This document shows, piece after piece, positions 34,240 to 44,964 of a DNA stretch of 64,000 nucleotides (position 1 is its first letter; every line of letters begins with the position of its first letter). The notes below the pieces were generated by a model. It was not told the DNA's origin and ran no database searches. It saw only the letters and a program-made list of their open reading frames with translations. A program made the translations under genes and the position numbers. The stretch is from Punctularia strigosozonata HHB-11173 SS5 (lineage: Eukaryota > Basidiomycota > Agaricomycetes > Corticiales > Punctulariaceae): positions 126,494 through 190,493 of the forward strand of contig NW_006767444.1 in assembly GCF_000264995.1 (NCBI RefSeq). Reading direction: 5' to 3'.

Positions 34240-36970
34240 ATGCATTCTCTTACACAGAACGACTCCACGTATCCTCCGACGGGCTTCTCCAACGATGATA
34301 TAGGCGACTTCGATGGATTGTCCTACGTAGCCGAATCAGACGATACTGAGGACAATCGACTTGGACCCGGCTCTACAGTAGATGCGTTCCTTTTCCGTAT
34401 GGTTAGGGGATTAGGACGTGCAGTGAGAAGATCAGCCCCGGCGATTGATTATGACGATGTGTCATGCAACAGTGCTCCGGCCACTCCCGTCGACATGGAC
34501 CAACTTTCCTACATCACTACCTCTAGCGACACCGAGGATGGACGTTTGGGACCGGGGCATTCCCTAGACGCCCTTCTCGGCGCAGCCGGACGCAAGATCG
34601 AACGAGTGTTGGCCCGGGCATGCGCAAGTTGGGGCCTTACCCCGCACACAGATGTGTCGCGTGCATTCCGCCGCATAGCAACACGAAAAAGCCTGAATGC
34701 CACCTCAGGTCCTTGCCAGCATTATTACTTCATCGAAATGCTCCGAGATGTTTCCGGTACGAGCATGCCTATCGAACGTATTGAATTGGATTTTCCAATT
34801 TCCTCAAATCACTTGTGACGGTTGCGGAGATGCATTCGCTCTATCATTGATGAAGACACCGGAGGTACAAGAACTGTGTTCCAAGCTAGTTCATCGTCTC
34901 CGGTAGGTTGACGCATTTCGACCGGCTTTCGGTAACTTACGATATGGTTCATCTATATAGGAGTCGAAACCCATCCTCCTCCTTGATGGCTATCAACTAC
35001 GTGATTGCTCTCGTAGTATTCCACGAACGCTTTAAGGAGGAGTTTACCGCACGCGGGGTGGGAGCGCTCCTTACAGAGATCATGGGCAACATTCAATTGC
35101 AACGATCACGAAGACGGGACGCTGTCCTCCTTGCTCCGGCATACCGGGCGCTCGTTTGCCTCAGCGACTCCGTATCATTGAACCATATGAAACAGCTTCT
35201 ATCCCTGGATCATGCGGTCGACATCACTTCCCTGAACGCTCAGCTTCGGCTCCCAGTCCAACGACTGGCGGAACTGTCAATGCATAACAAGTTACATATC
35301 AATGCCCTATTAACGGCCACACGGCAAGTCTTACCACTGATGCTCACTTCATCTATGAGCTGACCTGCATTTTCAGGACCGCTCGTGAGCGAGTCCTTGC
35401 AATGAGCTGCCTTATTCCCTGTCTTGTCATGACCAGTGCTGCAGTGACCATCAACGATACACTCGGAATTTTTTCGGTCCATGTTGTCGAGTCGTTGTGG
35501 CGAACCCTTAACGCATGTGACGATCCTGTCTTCAGGTCACTCTTGGAGAAGTTCTTGCATATCGTGTATGCAGACTGGGCATGGACACTTCATACACGTG
35601 CATTCCTGACCTTCTGGAAGCCGTTGATGCACCTCAGGTATGCAGCTCATCTGTCTCTCGCGATATATATACCATTGCAATATCAGCGCTAGGGATCCGC
35701 GATACTTGCAGCATGGAACCGCTTCATACGAGGTCCTTGAAGCAATTGCTGCCGTGCACGAGCGCAGTTGGGACAATCCTCGGGAGTATGCGGCCATACT
35801 GAGGATGTCTGCCGAGGATCGAGGCTCCTGTCTCTCCGCCTCGATGTGTGATGATACCCATCCCTTGTCTCGCCTGGACCGACTTTGGAGGCATCCGTTG
35901 ATCGTAATGCACACCGAATTCGTTCAAGAACGAGCTATGTCGGCTTCCGAGGGTTGGCACTCAAGGCGCATACGACGAGCTATACCCTTGGATCGTACGA
36001 ATAGCCTCTGTGGAAAGATCCTTGATATCCTGATATCGTGAGTCGTCATCGTCAGTATGCTTTAGAGAGATAAGACGCTAAAATATGTCTTCACAAAGAA
36101 CAGATCTATCCCAGCCGTTCGAGACGACCATGTACCACATCCGGTTCATTCTACCCTGGTGGGATGACCATGCTCGGACAACATTGTTTGGAAAGTTACA
36201 GGACTCGCCTTGGAAAGCACCCACGCAGCTTGCGCAATGGCTGCTCCAGAGCCAGAGCTCCCGGGTGCTGGATACGCACGCATCTCACGACAACCTGTTG
36301 TGCACCGGCATAGTCCTTGGAAGGGTTGTCGGGAGTGACAGCAACGAGATCGGGGTAAGTTCCCATAAAACGTGGTTCTCAACGATCGGACCATGACATC
36401 GAGGAGTAGGCATTCTACGATCATTACCGCAACCCTCTTCCTTCCCCTAGACTTTATCACGGCGATTCCCGCTATGCTCGTCTCGTGGCACCTTATAGAG
36501 GTGTTGCGCACCTCCGTTGGGTTGCAACGAAAGATATCCCAGGTCGATATATGCCCGTTCCGATGCCACCGTGCATGATGGATCGCACATGCTACGTTGG
36601 ACAGATTCGTCGAGTCGACGAGATAGACGAAGATGGCTGCCTACTCGTCCTTGCGGACAACCTCTCACCACTTGATGGGCAATCACAATGGCGCGTTACG
36701 CAGGAACACGGCGAGCACCTGCATGTTCTGTGTGCGACTCATCCCCAGGCGGCTATTTACTGGGTTACATTGTCAGTGCACATATATCTCGCCGATCAGG
36801 AAGGATGTTGCTGATACCTCTGCAGAACCAGTATCGTCCACGTTTTCTCGTGCGCTAAGTTGCTGCTACCCCCCGAGAATAGGTTGCAGGACTTGCTGAA
36901 GTGCGAGTGCTGTGTCTGGGAGTCGCAACGGCATCAGTGGCAACACTCGGGTGATGATTGCCATTATTAG
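34240..36970 (+). CDS. Large unknown protein with internal repeat
   Basis: A multi-exon gene I do not recognise. The first exon encodes two related copies of about 50 residues: DGLSYVAESDDTEDNRLGPG near residue 27 and DQLSYITTSSDTEDGRLGPG near residue 87, each followed by a basic amphipathic segment (VRGLGRAVRR; AGRKIERVLAR). Downstream segments include FALSLMKTPEVQELCSKLVH, VLAMSCLIPCLVM and YEVLEAIAAVHERSWDN. The last exon has LLKCECCVWESQRHQW and stops at 36970. The intron at 35324-35376 reads GCAAGT...CAG, a GC-AG intron that keeps the frame. The helix-rich middle could be an armadillo- or HEAT-like region, but that is a guess. No signal peptide or transmembrane segment is seen. Confidence 0.5.
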
Positions 36971-37579
36971 CGCCCAGCGAAGGAGGGGCTTGCCGAGGTT
37001 TTGAATAGCATGTAATATGTGTTCAATCGGACGAGAGGTCAGGCTCCAGTGCTCGAGCGAGCGCTAGCGCTCAACACTTATGAGCCGCTCGGAATGGATT
37101 CCCCGCAGTTCGCCGTTGCTCTTCGGCGGTGCTTTTTATACCAGGTCCTCGGAATTAAACCTAGAAATTAGGGATTTCCATCATCTTGAATGTGTTCACT
37201 CACCGCTGCGCACCCAGGGCATTAATGTATGCACAATCCTCGGCCGTGAAAGATCATTGAAGCCCCAATACTTGGAGAAAACGACCAGAGGAGCGGCCGA
37301 CTGCGTTGTGTGTAATATCCTGTTCAGGGGATCCGCCGCCCCAATATAGCAATTTCCGCGCTCATCGGGAGAATCCGAGACCAGTCGGGTCGGGCGTCAG
37401 TACGTGTGTTTGTGACTGTCACAGCCGACGACCAGTCGGTGCCGTCCCCCATTGCACGCCCCTCTCTAAGACTCGTTGTAATGCAGCTTTGAACCATCGA
37501 ATTTCCACCGCAAGCACCCACTCAGCGATATAAAAAAACACGTCCAGCAGACAAAAACCCGCTTCCTAATCACAACACC
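36971..37579. other. Intergenic, promoter-like at right end
   Basis: No gene is supported. A TATA-like GATATAAAAAAA at about 37528-37539 lies some 45 bp before the next start. Confidence 0.5.
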
Positions 37580-37981
37580 ATGGCTCGGGCAAGCAAAGCC
37601 ACGCCTGCTAGGAAGACGAGGTCATCGACCGCTGGCGCTACCACTCGCAGTCGGCGCCAGAGCGCAGCGTCTCGCAAGTCCGCGTCGCCGAGGAAGTCGG
37701 CGACCACGACGAACGCGAAGTCGCCCCGATCCAAGACGGGACCGAAAACAGGAGGGGAACTCTGGGAGATCACGGAGATCATTGGGGAGCGCGACGACAT
37801 GTATCAGGTCCAATGGGCAGGCACGAACTCACGAACGGGCAAGCCGTGGGCGCCGTCGTGGGTGAGCAAGGAGGGCGTCTCCGCGGAGGAGCTCGTGCAG
37901 AAGTGGGAGGAGCAAAACAAGAAGCCCGCCCCACGGAAGAGTGCCTCTAGTGCTAGGCGTCGGTCTGGAAGGCGGTGGTGA
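37580..37981 (+). CDS. Small chromodomain protein 1
   Basis: A single-exon frame of 133 residues. The first ~55 residues are Lys/Arg/Ser/Thr-rich, suited to DNA or nuclear targeting (RSRRQSAASRKSASPRKS). A chromodomain follows at about residues 60-112, with WEITEIIGERDDMYQVQWAG, then GKPWAPSWVSKEG and a final helix LVQKWEEQ; the aromatic-cage residues are plausibly present. The C-terminus is basic (RRRSGRRW). Chromodomains bind methylated histone tails. The stop codon overlaps a GTGAGT donor at 37979, so splicing there (to the CAG at 38036) would still give a stop one codon earlier. A related domain occurs in the gene at 42860. Confidence 0.75.
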   Translation: MARASKATPARKTRSSTAGATTRSRRQSAASRKSASPRKSATTTNAKSPRSKTGPKTGGELWEITEIIGERDDMYQVQWAGTNSRTGKPWAPSWVSKEGVSAEELVQKWEEQNKKPAPRKSASSARRRSGRRW

Positions 37982-38611
37982 GTACCTGGTTTTACGACTG
38001 CCCGACTTCTAACAATAATCATCCCCACCCTCCCAGATTATTGCACCATGATTCCCCTATCGGCAATGGACGCAAGTTCTTGATGACGAAGTTCCCCCGT
38101 AGTTCGTTCGTCACGCGTACGAATGCTTTGCTTGCGCAGATATTGCTTTCGCCTCGAGGGGTCCCGCAGAAAATTATGTATCTACCCGCAAGCCCCTATG
38201 CTACACGACGTTCCAGGTTCGCAGGCGCGATGCACGCTCTACGAAGAGTCCGAGACCTCAAATGCCACCAGCGCTGGTTCCCGAAGGTGCACGGTTACGA
38301 CATTGTTCTGGCCTGTTCTGGCTCTGAGACAATCAATCAACCAGTGCGCATTGGGTGGCCCGGGCAGCTATTGTTATCAACCCTCAGCCTTGCAATAGCT
38401 TGGATGTACAGGTGACAAAGCCACTCAAAAAACCAACAATAGTAAAGTATATTTCATCGGCATTGTTGATACGTCGTTTCGTAGCTCCTGTCTGATATAA
38501 AGGGCCTGCAAGGCGAAGCCTACGATAACTCATCGGGGCCGCTTATTTCTCCTTGCGCACATTCTTCCTACAGAGACTCACGCACGACCGGCTCAACGCT
38601 TTCGTATCTAA
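37982..38611. other. Intergenic
   Basis: No gene is supported. A TATA-like GATATAAAG at about 38495 sits some 115 bp before the kinase-like start. Confidence 0.45.
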
Positions 38612-40023
38612 ATGCAGATCTCAGACACCCCTCGCAGCGATGCGTTTGATCTGCCTCTCGAAAGTTTACCGCTGCCACTCGATTTGACATCTGAAATAGT
38701 GAAGCAGGTTCGCAATATTCTTCAACGTCGCATGCCCGCGCTAATCCATGTGCAGGACATAGCATTGGAGATTGGCAGGGTTGAAAAGGTATATCGTGGC
38801 GTATGGACGACGAAAGGCATACCAGTTGCCATTAAATATGTTGAGGCTGTCAAACGCAAGGTCGATGACGAGCGAGTATGTCCCTCTCCAGCTCAATTCC
38901 AGGGAAACGCCCATGCCCACGCCCTGATATTCATCGACATTACCAGGAACACGAAGGCTCCATACGCGAACCAGTATCTCGTGATCGTGGCCGTCCTATA
39001 TTCTCGCTTCGAAGATTATGGGGACGCAGAAGATCTGAGTCAAGCCATCGCCAGTCCCTCGGCAGTGCTGAACCACCATCCCATCCTCGACTGCTTCGAA
39101 CGGTGTCGCGCTGGATTTCGCTTGACCATCCAAACATTTTACCCATGTACGGCGTCACCTACGATCCTGAAGGAACTGGTTTCTCCTTGGTTACACCCTA
39201 CGTTCCTGAAGGAAGTCTAAGAGAATGGTACTCGGCGGAGGCGCGAAGGCCGCGCCATGACCGAGAGTTGCGCCAGAGACTGGTAGGCTACGTTACACGT
39301 CCTGCTCGTTGTTGCTGAGCATTGCGTGTAGATGGCGGAAGTAGCGTGTGGCTTGGCCCATCTGCACGAGAAGGGCATAGTGCATGGCGATATCAGGGCT
39401 GGTAAAGTGAGCGCGCCTTCCGGGGCGTGTCTTCTCTGTTTGAACCGAAATTTACGCGCCCAACGTCTTTCAGGTACTCGTAACGCATTGTCGCGATGAA
39501 AGTCTCGGCACATACAAACTTCGCGCCTTGATCTGCGATTCTGGCTTTGGGGACAGCGGCGCATTGCGCTGGCGTGCATGGGAGCGCGAGGCTCCCGAAC
39601 AGTTCACGAGGGAGTTTCGGGACGTTAAGAAGGAAGATCTTGAGGGGAGCCTTGCTGATAAGCGTTGTGACGTTTGGTCTTGGGGTATGACTGTCGTTGT
39701 GAGTGGTCGTCTGGTGTGCCCATTCAGGCTTAGCATACTAACACGCGAGCACTCAGGAACTGTTCAGCGCTGAAGTCCCGTTCGCATCTTTGAACCAGGA
39801 GCAAGTCAAGAAGGCATTATTGGAGGATGATCTGTATGACTGGTGGCACATGGCCGCGCGGAACGCTCTCACCTTAGAGTTACAACAAATACTCCCCTTC
39901 TGCTTTCAGAGAGATCCGCGGAAGCGGCCCACTATGCAAGACATACTCGGCGGTCTACGATACAGGCAGCCGAGGGCAGCGTACGTAATGAGCGTCGGTA
40001 TGGCATACACTCATCACGAATGA
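38612..40023 (+). CDS. Protein kinase-like protein, probable pseudokinase
   Basis: Multi-exon kinase-fold protein resembling fungal TKL-type kinases. Seen: the VAIKYVE beta-3 lysine in exon 1, DHPNILPMYGVTYD, SLVTPYVPEGSLREW, then AEVACGLAHLHEKGIVHGD. The catalytic loop reads HGDIRAGK|VLV across an intron, keeping the Asp but carrying Lys where the Mg-binding Asn is expected. The DFG position reads CDSGFG (DSG). A C-lobe follows with DVWSWGMTVVELFS and FQRDPRKRPTMQDILGG, including the conserved Arg of subdomain XI. With the HRD Arg, loop Asn and DFG Phe all altered, weak or absent catalysis is likely. Part of the second exon region (38880-39110) is not fully resolved. Confidence 0.7.
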
Positions 40024-40090
40024 CTGACGTCAGAGACCCTGTAGTCGTGGTCCTTCAACGGTCCCCAGAAGTCCGTCTGGCGATCGGACA

Positions 40091-41048
40091 ATGAATGGCA
40101 CAGGGAGCATTCTTTTCTACGGTGAGCGTTGGCGCGTGGATTCTAGCGCGTTGCATCACTTAACCAGCCTACGTAGCCACGGTGGGCCGGACTGATTCTG
40201 TCCTGCGCCACCCCCTCCCCTCCGGTGCCCGATTTCTGAGTATTCAAGAGGGAGACGTCATCCTCGTTCCCCACCAGCCGCAAAGCACCCCGTGGGTGTT
40301 CGGGAGACTGGTCCAAAGGGTGGGCAGGCCGCACCCACTTCTGCCGGGGAACTTTCTGAAACATCCTCAGTAAGTCATTGGGCATCCACCTGCGAACGAT
40401 CATGCTCATACGATTCTACCATAGAACCGAATACAACGATCAACGACATAAAGCCCAATTGCCTGTTGTTGGTGAGCACATCAGCCAGTGGGTTCCTGAT
40501 TATGCCTTACGTCTCGGATGTCGGTAGCTACCAGCAGCGTGGGATACAAGAACAGATACGGGGACATCACGTTGCCAGATCAGCCGCTGCTGGTCACGAC
40601 ATGGCCGAATGGCGACGCCAAGTGCACGGGTTATCGGCTGAGATTCACGAAGGAGAGCGGCTTCTTCCCGGCGGATCATACACGATTAATGTACGTTGGC
40701 TCTCGTCCTAGTCGTGATATGGTATTCACTTACGCTCAGTTCGGGACCACCCATATATGCCGAAGGAGGGCAACGACAATATTACCGTGAGTACCAATGC
40801 ACCGCGTTGTTCGCTTGCAGACTAACTCCCGGCACTGTGAATTAGTGCAAGTCACTCGCAGCTTCTCGGGCGCGATTGTAACCCACAATGCTGTGCCACC
40901 TGGACACGTCGTTGGCGTCACCAAAGCGCCAGAAAGAGGATTATGGACCTGGGAGCTTGAACGCTCCCGGAATCGCGACGGCGATGAGCCTATCATTTCT
41001 TCAGGGGCAACCGAGAGCGTTAACCTCGTTACGTTTGCTCAAGCGTAA
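40091..41048 (+). CDS. SH3-like domain protein A (tandem duplicate)
   Basis: Six exons, 230 residues: 40091-40121, 40168-40369, 40425-40471, 40528-40690, 40740-40786 and 40846-41048, all with GT-AG introns and consistent phases. Two regions look SH3-like. The first has YVATVGRTDSV, FLSIQEGDVILV and LLPGNFLKHP, with the typical acidic RT-loop end and proline-containing last strand. The second has YGDITLPDQPLLVTTWPNGD and ESGFFPADHTRL, matching the ALYDY...GxFPxNYV pattern. A third segment (VTRSFSGAIV, VGVTKAPERGLWTW) may be another divergent copy. No catalytic domain is present, so a scaffold or adaptor role is inferred. It begins 68 bp after the kinase-like gene. Confidence 0.6.
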
Positions 41049-41111
41049 CAGTCTTACTGAACTTTTTAATTATCATGAGTAACTGAATAATTTAGATTTA
41101 CGTCGAATTAT

Positions 41112-42204
41112 ATGATACTCAGTATAGCACAAGAATATGCAGCAAACCAAAGAGCGCCTCCAATCTCCACCACGTCAATTTCGTGCATCCCTACCACTGA
41201 GGTGACATGGACACCTCGGAACGAGGAGATCATACAAGTTCTCGCGCGGCTCGCAGTCACTGATCCATCCCGTGAAGAAGCCGTGGTTGGTGAGTATAAT
41301 TCGGGTTCGCGCTTCTCTCGCTTCCAGGGCACATCGTTCAGTAGTTGGAGGAGCAAAACAAGTGGGAGGTGACGTGAGCGATTGTTTCTGCGGATTCGTG
41401 GCGTCTGACGAATTGAGTGCACCCCTGCCCCAAATTTCCCTAGACGTCCTGCCAGGTGTTGGCAACGGTGCTGGAAGAATATTAGTGAGTTGCCGAGGTA
41501 GTATTCGCCATCCAATGATCATACTCATCCGGACTCGCCATTAGGCCGATGTACACTAGTCAACTGCACAAAAATGAATTGCCGTTTATTGGTGAGTACG
41601 CCGGTGATACGAGTTTGGGCGTATTTCCCACCTTTGACGTTGGTAGTCGTCACCCGATTTCACGATCAGAACAGAGATAACGAGGAACTGTGGCAAGGGG
41701 AAAAGGTAGTGATCACAGATGTTCCCGATACATGGCCGGTTGGGGACCACAAATGCACGGCGTATCGGCTGACACAAACGAAAGAGTCTGGCTACTTTCC
41801 GGCGGACTACGCGCGACCGATGTGCGTTTCTTCTCGTTGTTTAAATCGAGGTACTAGTACTCATTATGGTTCAGTTCGGGGCCTCGCAACAATGACGACG
41901 ACAAACCGAGGTGTTACAGTGAGCCTTAACGCTTGATATTGCCGGTATGAGATCCAGGGCCTGACGCGATATAGTGCAAGTCACTCGCAGCTTTTCGGGT
42001 GTGATTGACGCACACAATGAGCCGCAAGAGACAGTATTTTCCATGGGCGACATTCTCGGCTTTACTAAAGCGCCCGAGAAGGGACGATGGACCGGGGATA
42101 TTATACCTACCAGGAGTCGCGAAGGCAAAGATCCTCGGGCCGTCACTAGGGAGTTCGAAAACCATATGGTTGAGGTCCTGGACCCGTGGACTCCTTTGCA
42201 CTAA
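41112..42204 (+). CDS. SH3-like domain protein B (tandem duplicate)
   Basis: Paralogue of gene A immediately downstream. The last four exons correspond one to one: 41545-41591 (47 nt in both), 41647-41821, 41875-41918 and 41975-42204. Shared residues include the SH3 pair DVPDTWPVGDHKCTAYRL and KESGYFPADYARP, the linker start ISGP, and QVTRSFSGVI followed by FTKAPEKGRWTGD. The stop is at 42204. The 5' part (from a possible ATG at 41112) is unresolved because no clean splice links it to exon 41545; the first SH3-like unit may have decayed. Its length differences from gene A (12 and 3 nt) preserve frame, which argues for past constraint. Confidence 0.5.
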
Positions 42205-42859
42205 CTTGTTCCTATTCCTCTCGGACCCGCCCAAGCGTAGCGGGAAGATATACCTAGGCATGCGATCATCAGAAATGGGGTATACGAGCGAAGGCGTACT
42301 TGCGATTCGAAGTAAGTATTAGACCAGATGCCATCACATGCCCGACCTCGCAGTGGTGAGTGACTCGCCGTGGCAGCGAGTTCCGTCGCCTCGAAGCGCT
42401 ACGGATCTAAACCCCTCTGAGATCAGGAGCGGCCTCACTAAACTTGGCGAGGGCGCCGCATGGCGGTACTTACTAGTTTGATCGCTCGAACTTACATCTG
42501 GGAGCACGGTTCTTTCAGATGATCGCGATATAAGAACGAATTGCGCAGCAAATTATGCCGTTAACCTGTCTGCTGCCGCAATAATGAGTGTAAGTCCACT
42601 TGCTTGCGCTCTAAGTATTGTCGCAAGGGTCGTCCTGTTCCTGATACCGTGTCATCCGGGGCCCAGAGCGGCGAGAAGCCAGCCACGACGGCTTCTCGGG
42701 GCACGTGTCGCTGGCCGGGCTTCGCACTTCTCTTCTCATAGATCCCCGTGCGATATTCATACTTATGTACATATCACGTACGCGGAGGCTGCACGATGGG
42801 AGTGACCGGGGATCCGAGGGCACTTGTCTCTCCACCTTCCGCTGCCCTACCGCACCGAC
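42205..42859. other. Intergenic, nothing seen
   Basis: This gap lies between SH3-like gene B and the second chromodomain gene. Only a short unsupported open frame (42584-42805, +) is present. Confidence 0.45.
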
Positions 42860-44290
42860 ATGGCTCCCATGAAGCCAACCCATCGCCGCCGCCGCCGCCG
42901 CAAGCCGTGGACGACGACGAGGAAGAGCAGGCCGCACATGGACCCCGACTTCCACGAGGTCCAGGAGATTGTGGGCGAGGCCGACGACGAGCGTGGCAAG
43001 TGGTATCTGGTAAGGTGGGTCGGCATTGATCCTGAAACGAACGCGCCTTGGCGGCCCGATTGGATCCATGAATGCGGTGTGTTCGCCCCCGAATGTCTCG
43101 AGAGGTGGGAGGTGGAGAAGGAGTCCAGTCTCTATAAGAGATCCTGTCTCCGTGAGTTCTCACTTGTCTTGCACTTGGATGTCATCCGGCTGTGAATATA
43201 TGCGCTCACAAGTTGGATGTTTCGTTAAGGTATCACCATCCCGAAGCGAATACCTGGTCGTGCGCCGTTGTCGCTCCAAGATGATGCCAAACATGCCGCG
43301 GGGACCAATGTAAAAGAAGACGTACCCGCATCCACTCATCTTGACGGATACAGAGCCGGCGACGTCGGTATCCCCATCTTTTACGAGGGATGCTCAGAAC
43401 AGCCTAAGAACTTTGCGATGGACATTGACCAAAAGCAGCACCGAGCCCCGGAATCGCACACAAGCGATGCAGCCGATCCCAGACCCCTGGAAGGTGACGG
43501 GTCTGATTCAGAGGAGGATGTCCTGCTCTACCCTTCAGACGACGGTGCGCATCCCTTGTTCTACCGCCATCCGCCATCGCAAAGTGACGAAACAGAACTT
43601 TCAGAACTTTGCCAAGATCGCGCGGAAACCGGCGCCGACTTCGTCCTGGACGAGTTTGAGGCGCTCGTGCCGATCACTTATGCGCCTGTGTCGAACACTT
43701 CCGACCCGCCCGATCTCGTGGGTGGAGCCCTGACTCCATCACGACAAGGGAGCTGTGGCGCGTCGATGGCCAGCCAGGTCCCCCAGAACTTCGACGGGGA
43801 CCTTACAACGGTGATCCCCGCAGCGGCCATCGCGGTGCAGCCGTCCTTGAGCCCCGCCGGGCACGCTATATCTGCGCTGCCGGCACCCGTCATCGATTCC
43901 CAGCCGGTCAGACCCAGCACAACCACGGAAGGCGACGACCATTCGGTAGAGGTACAGGGATTACCCGTCGACGCGCTGCAGCTCCCCGACGAGTCGGACT
44001 CGCTACTCTATCCGGATGAGGACACCCCCGACGAGGCCGACGCGAGCTCCCTGCACGCCATCACCACCGCCGCTACTACCACCTCCAGCGATAAGAACAA
44101 CGACCCCGGTCTTGGCGCCGACTCTGGCGCCGTTGACCAGCATGGCATCCCTATCGAGCCTGCGCGGACGTCGGTGGCAGAGCGACCTCAGATCCATTTC
44201 TCATTCGGGCTCGGAGCGCGAGGCGCCGACTCTGATCCCTTTGGGTCCTCTTGGACGCCGCCCTTCTCCCAGCATCAACTCGTAGCCTGA
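42860..44290 (+). CDS. Chromodomain protein 2 with long acidic tail
   Basis: Two exons (42860-43151, 43230-44290), 450 residues; the intron is GTGAGT...TAAG, phase 1. The start MAPMKPTH was preferred over an in-frame Met at 42824 because of the basic run (HRRRRRRK) that follows, resembling the start of chromodomain protein 1. The chromodomain (about residues 20-75) has FHEVQEIVGEADDERGKWYL, VRWVGID, NAPWRPDWI and ECLERWEVEKE, the same extended layout as the gene at 37580. The tail is acidic and low-complexity, with repeated SDSLLYPDEDT-like units (DVLLYPSDDG and SLLYPDEDTP). A nuclear, chromatin-binding role is inferred. Confidence 0.7.
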
Positions 44291-44964
44291 GTGCCTGGAA
44301 AACATGTGAGTATCGACGGGCCTCGGTTTTTCTTGCATTGGTTTCTTAAGTCAGGTGACGCAGATTGTACGAATACGACGGAGTCGAGTCTGCGGAACTG
44401 CTCTTTTTGATTTCTTGGTTCTACTGGCAACTAATGTCTGTCCGTAACTCTCGTCCGACCCGCTATCGTCGCGTCTCGTTCGCTGTGTATGATCAAGTCG
44501 GGTGTCCTCCTGCTACTTCCGCGCTTCATCTCCTTGCTCTGAATTGTTGTTTGTTGTTTGTTGACATGCTCCTCGAACCTGTTGTCTGGACATGTTATAT
44601 CATATCGTGTATTTTAACCATCCCCCGTATAGTCCCTAACTCGCGAATTTCCATCCTGTTTTGGAAGCTACGGATTTAGTAAGGCATTTGTTTACCTCGG
44701 GATCCGGATTTCGGGCGGACAATCTCATCGCGTATATGTACCCAAATTGTCGATACACATGATGAGTAGCATACAGGAAATGCTGTGTATCTGCGAATAT
44801 ACCAACGCTATCTTGATGAAGGTCAAGAGGTCGTGCTACAGGCCCTTGGTGGCGTCACGGCTTCGTCTGCCACCTCGCTACGCTTCTTTGCATGCCGTTC
44901 TCCCACTACGCGATATAATTGACAACAACTACAAGGGGTCTCTCGGTCTATCTTTTGCGCGACC
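44291..44964. other. Intergenic
   Basis: No supported gene; a plus-strand open frame of 104 codons (44365-44679) lacks motifs. Confidence 0.45.
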
